This document shows positions 33,626 through 41,580 of a stretch of DNA of 64,000 nucleotides, piece after piece. Where the stretch lies: positions 7,254,001-7,318,000 of the forward strand of contig NZ_CP107796.1 in NCBI RefSeq assembly GCF_036345995.1. Reading direction: 5' to 3'. The first letter of the stretch is position 1. The number at the start of each line of letters is the position of its first letter. The stretch comes from Streptomyces sp. NBC_00557. GTDB taxonomy: Bacteria; Actinomycetota; Actinomycetes; Streptomycetales; Streptomycetaceae. Made by a program: the position numbers and the translations under genes. The notes below the pieces were generated by a model. That model searched no databases and had not been told where the DNA came from. It saw nothing but the letters and a program-made list of their open reading frames with translations.

Positions 33626-34202
33626 GACGGCCCCTGGATCCATCTACGTCTCCAGCGCGGTGACCAACGCTGCCAAGATCCTGGTCGTCGGCCATTTCGC
33701 CGTGGGCAAGACGACCTTCATCGGCTCCCTGTCGGAGATCACCCCGCTGCGCACCGAGGAGAAGATGACGCAGGCGTCCCTCCACGTGGACGACCTCAGA
33801 GGCGTCGCGGACAAGACCACCACCACCGTGGCGCTGGACTTCGGCCGGCTGACGCTCAGCGACGAACTCGTGCTGTACCTGTTCGGCACTCCGGGGCAGC
33901 AGCGCTTCATGCAGCTGTGGGAGGACATGGCCCGCGGCGCGCTCGGGGCGCTGCTCCTGGTCGACCCCGCCCGGCTGGAGGAGACCTTCCCCGTCATCGA
34001 CCTCGTCGAACGGTACGGCCTCGAGTACGCCATCGCCGTCAACAGCTTCGAGCCCGCCAAGGTGTACGAGGAAGCGGAGGTGCGGGAGGCCCTGGACCTG
34101 CTCCCGGACACCCCCGTCGTCTACTGCGACGCGCGCGACCGGCAGTCGTCCGCCCTCGCGCTGATCGCGCTCGTGCGCCACCTGCTCACCCGAGCCGCCT
34201 GA
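33600..34202 (+). CDS. cvnD: Conservon small GTPase CvnD
   Basis: 200 residues from ATG 33600. The P-loop GHFAVGKTT is at residues 31-39, switch II YLFGTPGQQRF at about 90-100, and a base-recognition region is AIAVNSF (in place of NKxD). It belongs to the Ras-like/MglA-related ATP/GTP-binding family. It starts inside cvnC and is the output of the conservon switch. In S. griseus and S. coelicolor, conservon mutants are affected in aerial growth and antibiotic production; which process this copy controls is unknown. Confidence 0.94.
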   Translation: MDSNPSSAETAPGSIYVSSAVTNAAKILVVGHFAVGKTTFIGSLSEITPLRTEEKMTQASLHVDDLRGVADKTTTTVALDFGRLTLSDELVLYLFGTPGQQRFMQLWEDMARGALGALLLVDPARLEETFPVIDLVERYGLEYAIAVNSFEPAKVYEEAEVREALDLLPDTPVVYCDARDRQSSALALIALVRHLLTRAA

Positions 34203-34266
34203 CACCCCCATCCGCCCGGACCGTCTCCCCAGGACCGCCGGCCCGGAGCCAGCAGAAGGAACCCCC

Positions 34267-35619
34267 ATGGACCCCCAGTCAGCCCCCGCCACCGCGGCGG
34301 CCGGATGCCCCATGCACGACGCGGCGTTCGCCGCCGACCCCCAGCAGGTCTACGACCGGCTGCGCGCCCACGGCCCGGCCGGACCGGTCGAACTCGCCCC
34401 CGGCGTCGAGGCAACCCTGGTCGTCGGCCACGAGACGGCCCTGCGCGTGCTGCAGAACTCCACGCTCTTCGCCCGGGACGCCCGCCGCTGGAAGGCGCTG
34501 AACGAGGGGCGCATCCCGCTGGACCACCCGGTGCTGCCGATGATGGCGTACCGGCCCAACTGCCTGTTCACCGACGGCGCCGTGCACCTCAGGCTGCGCA
34601 AGGCCGTCACGGACAGCCTCGCCAGGCTCAACATCACCCGGATCCGCCGCGACGTCGAGCCCATCGCCGACTACCTGATCGACCAGTTCAGCGAGCGGGG
34701 CCGCGCCGACCTCCTCAACGACTACGCCAAGCTGCTGCCGCTGCTGCTGTTCAACAAGCTGTTCGGCTGCCCGGCGGACATCGGCGACACCCTCACCGGC
34801 GCCATGTCGGCGATCTTCGACGGCAAGGACGCGCTGCGCGCCAACGAGGAACTCACCTCCTGCCTGATGGAGTTGATCGCCCTCAAGCGGCGCAGGCCCG
34901 GCGACGACGTCACCTCCTGGCTGATCCAGCACCCCGCCGGGCTGACCGACGAGGAGCTCAAGGACCAGCTGGTGATGCTCATGGGCGCCGGCGTGGAACC
35001 CGAGCGCAACCTGATCGGCAACGCCCTGCTCCTGCTGCTGTCCCCCGACGCGAGCGGACGCGACTCCGGGATGCTGATCGAGGAGGCGATCGACCACGTG
35101 CTGTGGAACCAGACGCCCATCGCCAACTACGCCACCCACTACCCGGTCCAGGACGTGGACCTCGGGGGAGTGGTGGCCGAGGCGGGCACGCCGGTCGTCA
35201 TCAGCTTCGCCGCCGCCAACACCGACCCGGCCCTGGCCGAGGCCCGCCGCACCCACAGCAAGGGCGCCCACCTGGCCTGGGGAGCCGGCCCGCACGCGTG
35301 CCCGGCCAAGGACCCGGCGACGGTCATCGCCGTCACCGCGATCGAGAAGCTCCTCAACGCCCTGCCCGACCTGACCCTGGCCGTCCCCGCGCGGGAACTC
35401 CAGTGGCGGCCGGGCCCGTTCCACCGGGCGCTGGCCGCGCTGCCCGTGGCGTTCAGCCCCACGCCGGCCACCCACATCGCCTCCGCGCTGCAGGGCCGTA
35501 CCGCCCCCGCCGCCGCGGAGCAGCCGCTGCCCGCCGCCGCACCGGTCGGCGCCGTCCGTCAGGAACCGGCCAGGAAGAAGGGCTTCTGGAGCAGCTTTCT
35601 GGACATCTTCCGCGTCTGA
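34267..35619 (+). CDS. Cytochrome P450 lacking the ExxR motif (CYP157-like), conservon CvnE
   Basis: 450 residues from ATG 34267, 64 bp after cvnD. The heme-binding loop AWGAGPHACPAKDPA is intact with its Cys. The I-helix reads LMGAGVEPERN, so the usual oxygen-activating Thr is absent. The K-helix ExxR is replaced by AIDHVLWNQTP, where the Glu/Arg pair is missing and a Trp stands at the Arg position. Published CYP157 enzymes of Streptomyces conservons share exactly this lack of ExxR. A 65-residue C-terminal tail rich in Ala/Pro ends KKGFWSSFLDIFRV and might contact the membrane. A regulatory rather than metabolic role is possible. Confidence 0.88.
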   Translation: MDPQSAPATAAAGCPMHDAAFAADPQQVYDRLRAHGPAGPVELAPGVEATLVVGHETALRVLQNSTLFARDARRWKALNEGRIPLDHPVLPMMAYRPNCLFTDGAVHLRLRKAVTDSLARLNITRIRRDVEPIADYLIDQFSERGRADLLNDYAKLLPLLLFNKLFGCPADIGDTLTGAMSAIFDGKDALRANEELTSCLMELIALKRRRPGDDVTSWLIQHPAGLTDEELKDQLVMLMGAGVEPERNLIGNALLLLLSPDASGRDSGMLIEEAIDHVLWNQTPIANYATHYPVQDVDLGGVVAEAGTPVVISFAAANTDPALAEARRTHSKGAHLAWGAGPHACPAKDPATVIAVTAIEKLLNALPDLTLAVPARELQWRPGPFHRALAALPVAFSPTPATHIASALQGRTAPAAAEQPLPAAAPVGAVRQEPARKKGFWSSFLDIFRV

Positions 35620-35745
35620 CGCATGAGATGTGACGGTTTGCTGGGCGGCATGTGACGGGAGCAACAACAACTGGCGCATGACGACGGAGAGGGGAAGGGT
35701 AGATTCCGGCGGTAACGGTAACGCCCAGCCACAAAGGAGCTTCGC

Positions 35746-37008
35746 GTGACCGCCGTTGGCGTCATACGTGGTACCACCACCGACCGCCGAGCCGTCATCC
35801 CCCTTCTCCGTCGCCTCCGTTCAGCGGAAGGACAGGCTGATCCCTTCCCCGTCTGGGACGAACTGCGCGCCCTGGGAGAGGTGGTACCCGCTCCCTGGGG
35901 CGGGTACTTCGTCACCGGATTCGATCTCTGCAACCAGATCCTGCGCGGCAGGGACTGGCTCGTACCGGACTTCGCCTGGCAGGAACGCCAGCCCGACCCG
36001 GCCCGCTGGCAGCATCCGGCGACGCGGGAGATGACGCGCACGCTGTCCCGCCTGAATCCGCCCGAACACACCTTGCGGCGCCGCGCGTTGGGCAACCTCT
36101 TCGACCGGGGCACCCTGGAGGCCATGCGGCCCCGGATCGAGGACCACGTCACCCGGCTCCTGGACCGCCTGGAGCTGCAGCTGCGCACCCAGGGCGAGGC
36201 CGACTTCGTCAGCACGGTCGGCGACCAGCTGCCCATCCACACCGTCGGCGGGTGGCTCGCCATCCCGGCCGAGCACTACCCGCACATCCTGGACTTCACC
36301 CACCGCCAGGTCCACGCCCAGGAACTGATCCCCACCAGCAGCGAACTGGCGATCTCCGCCCGGGCCACCGTGGAGATGCGGGCCTTCTTCACCGGCCTCG
36401 TCGCCGACCGGCGCCGCCACCCCGGCGACGACGTCCTCAGCGGCTGGATCCGCTACTGGGACGCCCACTATCCCCGCGACCGGGCGGCCGCGGACCAGAT
36501 GCTGTACGACCTGACGATGTTCATCACCATCGCCTCCCTGGAGACCACCGCGACCCTGCTCACCAACGCGGTGTGGTTACTCACCCGGGACCCGGTCCGC
36601 GCCGACTGGCTGCGCCGGCACCCCGAGCACATCGACGACGCCGTCGACGAGACACTGCGTTACGACCCGCCGATCCACCTCAACTCCCGCTTCGCCGCCG
36701 GGGACACCGTCCTCGCCGGCGTCCCCGTCCCCCGGGACACCACGGTCCACGTCCTGTACGGCGCCGCCAACCACGACCCGCGCCGCAACCCGGACCCCCA
36801 CGTCTTCGACATCCGCCGCAAGGGCGCCCACCTCACCTTCGGCGGCGGCGTCCACTACTGCCTCGGCTCGGGCCTGGCCCGCCTGGAGGCCCATCTGCTG
36901 CTGACCCAGCTGCTGGAACGGTTCCCCACCCTGCGGCCGGCCGCCGCCCCCAGCTACGCGAGCCGCATGGTGTTCCGGCGCATCACCTCCCTGAAAGTGA
37001 CGACATGA
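35746..37008 (+). CDS. Cytochrome P450 (canonical ExxR)
   Basis: 420 residues from GTG 35746 with an AAAGGAG box. The K-helix VDETLRYDPP carries ExxR, and the heme loop LTFGGGVHYCLGSGLARLEA is canonical. The I-helix is ITIASLETTATL, so the usual AGxxT glycine is a serine but Thr is kept. It follows the ExxR-less P450 by 126 bp, which include GGTAACGGTAAC and could hold a separate promoter. P450 pairs behind a conservon are known in Streptomyces (for example CYP154 with CYP157). It overlaps the crotonase gene by four bases. Substrate unknown. Confidence 0.92.
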   Translation: MTAVGVIRGTTTDRRAVIPLLRRLRSAEGQADPFPVWDELRALGEVVPAPWGGYFVTGFDLCNQILRGRDWLVPDFAWQERQPDPARWQHPATREMTRTLSRLNPPEHTLRRRALGNLFDRGTLEAMRPRIEDHVTRLLDRLELQLRTQGEADFVSTVGDQLPIHTVGGWLAIPAEHYPHILDFTHRQVHAQELIPTSSELAISARATVEMRAFFTGLVADRRRHPGDDVLSGWIRYWDAHYPRDRAAADQMLYDLTMFITIASLETTATLLTNAVWLLTRDPVRADWLRRHPEHIDDAVDETLRYDPPIHLNSRFAAGDTVLAGVPVPRDTTVHVLYGAANHDPRRNPDPHVFDIRRKGAHLTFGGGVHYCLGSGLARLEAHLLLTQLLERFPTLRPAAAPSYASRMVFRRITSLKVTT

Positions 37009-37796
37009 CCGCCCTCCCCCTCGAGAGCCTCCCGGCCGGCACCGTACGGCGGACCCTGCGGACGCACCGGGAGGGCCCCGTCCTCACCGTCGAGCTGAAC
37101 ACCCCCGAGCAGGGCAACACCGTCACCGACGCCCTGCTGGACGACCTCCTGGCGGTCCTCCAGGACCAGGACCCGGCCGTCCGGGTGCTGGTGCTCACCG
37201 GCAGCGGCGACGACTTCTGCCTCGGCGGGGACCGCGGCGAGTTCACCCGGCATCTCGCCCACGACCCCACGGGCGGCGGCATCCGCGTCTCGGGGACCAA
37301 GGCCCGGCGCGTGTGCGAGGCCCTGACCGGCAACCCGGCCGTCACCATCGCCCGCGTCCACGGCAAGGCCGTCGGGGCGGGCGTCGCCCTCGCGCTCGCC
37401 TGCGACCTGCGGGTCGGGTCCGAGGACGCGACCTTCCGGCTGCCCGAACTCGCCCTCGGGCTGCCCACCGCCTGGGGCGGTCTGCTGCCCCGGCTCATCA
37501 GCGAGGTCGGCGCGGCCCGGGTCCGCGAGATCGTCCTCACGGGCCGGGTCGTCACCGCGGCGGAGGCCCAGTCCCTGTCCCTCCTGCAGAAGGTCGTCCC
37601 CGCCGACGAACTCGACGCGGCCGTCGCCGAGTGGGCCAGACCCGTCGTGCGCCGCCCGCAGGCGGCCCTGCGCGTCACCAAGGCGCTGCTCAACTCGCTG
37701 TCCGCGGCCTCGCGCCTGGCCGACGTCTCCGTACTGGACCCGGAACTGATGGCGGCGGTCGTGTCCGAGGCGCACCACGCCCGCGGCACCACCTGA
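37005..37796 (+). CDS. Enoyl-CoA hydratase/isomerase (crotonase) family protein
   Basis: 263 residues from ATG 37005. The crotonase fold is shown by VRVLVLTGSGDDFCLGGDRG, the oxyanion-loop VHGKAVGAGVALALACDLRV and FRLPELALGLPTAWGG. Of the two catalytic Glu of classic hydratases, the one in the PELALGL segment is present, but the GxGxE position of the first is Val/Ala, so hydration may be replaced by isomerase or another crotonase chemistry. Translation is coupled to the upstream P450, implying a common substrate pathway behind the conservon. It ends 200 bp before a convergent DeoR gene. Confidence 0.88.
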   Translation: MTALPLESLPAGTVRRTLRTHREGPVLTVELNTPEQGNTVTDALLDDLLAVLQDQDPAVRVLVLTGSGDDFCLGGDRGEFTRHLAHDPTGGGIRVSGTKARRVCEALTGNPAVTIARVHGKAVGAGVALALACDLRVGSEDATFRLPELALGLPTAWGGLLPRLISEVGAARVREIVLTGRVVTAAEAQSLSLLQKVVPADELDAAVAEWARPVVRRPQAALRVTKALLNSLSAASRLADVSVLDPELMAAVVSEAHHARGTT

Positions 37797-37997
37797 TCAG
37801 CGCCTCACCGGACGCCGGGCCGGGCGCCTTCGCCGCGAGGACCCTCCCCTCGGCCCCCGTCCCGCCCTGCGTTCGAGCCCCCCGCCCGGCGCCGCCACCG
37901 GTGGCCCGGGCGAGGACGTCCTTGCCGGCCTGAACGCCCTTGTGCCGCTCGACAGCCCGCAGTGTCCGCCGACAGGCGCACCGGAGCCGACGGGTCC

Positions 37998-38828
37998 TCA
38001 GATGTCCGTGTCGTCTTCCCCGGGCTCGCCCGCCACGATCACCCGCAGATGCTCGGAGATCTCCGCGCGGGCCTCCGCGGGCAGCCCCGCATCCGTCACC
38101 AGCGTGTCCACCTGCTCCAGCGCGGCGAACGAACTCAGGCCCACCGTCCCCCACTTGGTGTGGTCGGCGACCACCACGACCCGGCGCGCGGAGTGCACCA
38201 GGCGCCGGTTCGTCTCCGCCTCGGCGAGGTTCGGCGTGGACAGCCCGGCCTCCACCGATATGCCGTGCACACCGAGGAACAGCAGATCGAAGTGCAGAGC
38301 GGCGATCGCCTGGTCGGCCACCGGACCCACCAGCGAGTCCGACGGTGTGCGCACCCCGCCGGTCAGCACCACCGTGGCCGCGCCCTGCCGCTGCCCCGAG
38401 GTGCGCTGCGCGGCGTGGAAGACGTCCGCGACCCGCACCGAGTTCGTCACCACGGTCAGGTCGGGGACCTCCAGCAGCTGCTGGGCGAGCGCGTACGTCG
38501 TCGTACCACCGGACAGGGCGATCGCCGTGCCCGGGGTGACCAGCTTGGCCGCGGCGCGCGCGATGTCCTCCTTGGCGGTCAGCTCCAGACCCGACTTGGC
38601 CTCGAAACCGGGCTCGTGCGTGCTGGCCTCGACCACCGGCACCGCGCCGCCGTGCACCTTCTCCAGCACGCCCTGGCGGGCGAGGGCGTCCAGGTCGCGG
38701 CGCACGGTCATGTCCGACACGCCGAGCTTGCGGGTCAGTTCGTTGACCCGCACACCGCCCCGGCGCCGGACCTCGTCCAGGATCAGTGCGCGGCGCTGCT
38801 CGGCGAGGAGGTTCTGATTCTCGCTCAC
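37998..38828 (-). CDS. DeoR/GlpR family regulator
   Basis: 276 residues from GTG 38828. The HTH is VNELTRKLGVSDMTVRRDLD (residues about 27-46), and the sugar-phosphate domain begins ALSGGTTTYALAQQLLEV with TVVTNSVRVADVF. It is related to the 16801 gene but clearly a separate paralogue. No sugar operon is adjacent; it converges on the crotonase gene and is divergent from the membrane hydrolase gene 284 bp away. Target genes are therefore unknown or unlinked. Confidence 0.92.
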   Translation of the reverse strand: MSENQNLLAEQRRALILDEVRRRGGVRVNELTRKLGVSDMTVRRDLDALARQGVLEKVHGGAVPVVEASTHEPGFEAKSGLELTAKEDIARAAAKLVTPGTAIALSGGTTTYALAQQLLEVPDLTVVTNSVRVADVFHAAQRTSGQRQGAATVVLTGGVRTPSDSLVGPVADQAIAALHFDLLFLGVHGISVEAGLSTPNLAEAETNRRLVHSARRVVVVADHTKWGTVGLSSFAALEQVDTLVTDAGLPAEARAEISEHLRVIVAGEPGEDDTDI

Positions 38829-39112
38829 GTACGCTCCGGTCCTTTCGCCGCCATCTGTCCGACACGCCCGGTGCACCGCCTCCGACCAGGACATTCCGGC
38901 CGGACCCGGGGTGCGCGGGCGTCCCATCTTTTCACGGGTCGGCACCGGTTGCGCCACCGCCTGTCACGACGCGCTCATGCCACCTCCGCCACGGCCGCCG
39001 TCACCCGGATCGGGGAGATTCCGTCACGAGAGGTGCGGACCGCCTTCCGGGCGGAGATCCTGAAGCCCGCGTCGGCACCGTTTTCCGGGCGCTTCACGGG
39101 GGTGCGAGAACA

Positions 39113-41440
39113 GTGGACCGCGCACAGGAGGGATCCGGCGAGCGGCGGACCGGCCAGGGCCCGGCGGCGCAGGCCGAGCTGGAGCTGCTGGTGCACGGGG
39201 TGGGCGGGACCACTCCCGGCAAGATGCTCGGCGATCCGCGCACCGTCCGGGTGAGCGGGGACGACACCGCCGCCGTCTTCCGGCGCGCCGAGGACGCCGA
39301 GGCCGGGGAAGGACGCCGCGAGCGGCCCGTCCAGGAGGCGTACGTCTGGTGCAACCTCACCTCCGGCGACAGCAGCCGTGCCCTGTGGCTGTTGCTGCTG
39401 CCGTTCATGGTGGTCAACCTCGCCCACTGGATGCGCCCCGCGGCCGCCGGGCGGCAGCGCGCCGTCCGCCTCTACGGCCTCCTCGTCCGGCTCGCCGCCC
39501 TCACCCTGACCGTGCTGCTGGTCGCCGCCGCCTGCGAGGTGGCCCTGGACCTGGTGGCCTGGCAGTGCGCCGGGGTGCCGGGCTGCGCCCGGCGCCACTC
39601 CTGGCTGGCCTTCCTCGCACCCTCACCGGCGGCCCCCGGCGGCTGGTGGAGCCGGCCCGGCCGCCGGCTGGCGCTCGCCGCCACGGCGCCGGCCACGCTG
39701 ACGCTGCTGCTCTGGTACCTGTCCCGGCGGACCTGGAGCGCCTACGAGTCCCACCGGCCGATGACCCACGACCCCGAGCCGGACACCGACGGCAGCGCAC
39801 TGACCAGGCCCGGCTTCTGGTACGGCCGCCGGCTCGTGGCCCGGCTGCGCGCCGCCCACACCGCCGTGGCCCTGCTGACCGTGGCCGCCGCCCTCGCCGC
39901 CCCGGCCGTCCGCTTCGACCTCCGGCCCGGCGGCCCCGCCGCCCTGGACGTCCTCGGCGGGCTGCTCAGCGCGGCCCTTCTGGCCTGGACGGCCACGGCC
40001 GTGGGCGTCGTCTGCCGCCGGGGCCGCACCGAGCACCGCCTGGACCAGCGGGTCGACCGGCGCCTCGTCCGCCTGCTGCCGCTCGGCGCGCTCGCCCTGC
40101 TGCTGCTCACCGCGGTCTACGCCGGCTGGGACCGGCCCGGCTGGCGGTCCGCCGGCCGCCTCCCGGGCGACCCCGCGTTCGGCGCGCTCATGCTGGCCCA
40201 GGGCCTGCTGGCCGTCGCGCTCGCCGTGGTGGCCCGCACCCTGTACCGCAGCGGCCCCGACCCGCGGACCGGCATGCGCGGCCTCGGCGGACCGGCCGTC
40301 GCCCTGCTCGCCTGCGCCCTGGGCGGCGTGATGTCCGGCGGGGTCGCCCAGCGCGTCGCCGACTGGCTGGACGGCACCCGCGCCCTGCTCCCCGGCCCGC
40401 CCGTCCTGCTGACCTGGCAGGCGTCCACCATTCCGCCGGTCCTCGCGGTGCTGCTGCTCCTCGCCGCCCGGCTCGCCGCGGGCGCCGCCCGGACGGCCCG
40501 CGCCGAACGCCGCCGGATCCGCCGGGAGCATCCCGGCGAACCCGAGGACCCGGGCCGCACCCGCGCCATCGCCCACGCCCGCGCCATGGCCACCGTCACC
40601 GACCGGGCGCCCCTGGTCGTCGGCGTGCTCGCCGGCACCACCCTGCTGCTCGGCGGCGCGGCGCTGGTCGGCGCGCTCGCCACCGGGCAGACCCCCGACG
40701 GAGCCGCCCGCCGCACCTACGACGCCGTGCGGGCCGCCGCCGGGATCTCGCAGGCACTGGGCTCCTGGCTGGTCGGCCTCGGCTTCATACTGATCGTGAC
40801 CTGGGGCAGGCGCGCCTACAAGGACGCCTCGGCGCGGCGTACCATCGGCATCCTCTGGGACGTCGGCACCTTCTGGCCGCGCGCCGCGCACCCCTTCGGA
40901 CCGCCGTGCTACGCCGAGCGCGCGGTGCCGGACCTCACCTGGCGCATCGCCACCTGGACCCGGCGCACCGGGGGCCGCCTGGTGCTCTCCGGACACTCCC
41001 AGGGCAGTGTGCTGGCCGCGGCCGCCGCCTGGCAGCTTCCCCCGTCCGTCCGCGGCCGCATCGCGCTGCTGACGTACGGCTCCCCGCTGGAACGCCTCTA
41101 CGGCCGCTGGTTCCCGGCCCACTTCGGACCACCCGCCCTTGCCGCCCTGCACCGCGACGTCGCCTGCTGGGGCAACCTGTGGCGCGCCACCGACCCCATC
41201 GGCGGCCCGGTCCGCCTCCCCGACGGCGCCGGCCCCGGGGTCGACCACGGCCCCCTGCGCGACCCGCTCGCCTACGGCCGCACGCCCGAACACCCCCTCC
41301 CGGCGCCCATCCTCGGCCACTCCGACTACCAGGCGGACCCGGCCTTCGCCCGCGTACGAGCCCGCCTGCTGAACCGGCTGCGCCCGGACCTGCCGGCGCC
41401 GCGCCCGGAGCCCACGGAGCGGCGGGCCGACGCCGGGTAG
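39113..41440 (+). CDS. Large integral membrane protein with alpha/beta serine-hydrolase domain
   Basis: 775 residues from GTG 39113 (ribosome site weak). The first 40 residues contain AELELLVHGVGGTTPGKML, an alpha/beta-hydrolase oxyanion-like HGxGG strand. At least nine hydrophobic helices follow between about residues 85 and 570. The C-terminal portion resumes the hydrolase fold with GGRLVLSGHSQGSVLAAAAA (nucleophile Ser at about 629), LLTYGSPLERLYGRWFP, and a late His in ILGHSDYQADP. So the membrane module is inserted inside a lipase-like hydrolase. Similar proteins exist in Streptomyces as uncharacterised integral membrane proteins. A lipid or envelope substrate is inferred. Confidence 0.8.
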   Translation: MDRAQEGSGERRTGQGPAAQAELELLVHGVGGTTPGKMLGDPRTVRVSGDDTAAVFRRAEDAEAGEGRRERPVQEAYVWCNLTSGDSSRALWLLLLPFMVVNLAHWMRPAAAGRQRAVRLYGLLVRLAALTLTVLLVAAACEVALDLVAWQCAGVPGCARRHSWLAFLAPSPAAPGGWWSRPGRRLALAATAPATLTLLLWYLSRRTWSAYESHRPMTHDPEPDTDGSALTRPGFWYGRRLVARLRAAHTAVALLTVAAALAAPAVRFDLRPGGPAALDVLGGLLSAALLAWTATAVGVVCRRGRTEHRLDQRVDRRLVRLLPLGALALLLLTAVYAGWDRPGWRSAGRLPGDPAFGALMLAQGLLAVALAVVARTLYRSGPDPRTGMRGLGGPAVALLACALGGVMSGGVAQRVADWLDGTRALLPGPPVLLTWQASTIPPVLAVLLLLAARLAAGAARTARAERRRIRREHPGEPEDPGRTRAIAHARAMATVTDRAPLVVGVLAGTTLLLGGAALVGALATGQTPDGAARRTYDAVRAAAGISQALGSWLVGLGFILIVTWGRRAYKDASARRTIGILWDVGTFWPRAAHPFGPPCYAERAVPDLTWRIATWTRRTGGRLVLSGHSQGSVLAAAAAWQLPPSVRGRIALLTYGSPLERLYGRWFPAHFGPPALAALHRDVACWGNLWRATDPIGGPVRLPDGAGPGVDHGPLRDPLAYGRTPEHPLPAPILGHSDYQADPAFARVRARLLNRLRPDLPAPRPEPTERRADAG

Positions 41441-41580
41441 GCGCACCGGCCCTGCGGCGGTGCTGCCGCGGCTGGTCGCCGACGCACGCGGTCCGTCCCG
41501 GCGCTCGCGCGGAGCCGGGCGCGCGCCTCCGGCGCCTTCGCGCCCGCCTTCGTCCGGGGCCGTGCGCAGGAGGCGGTCGC

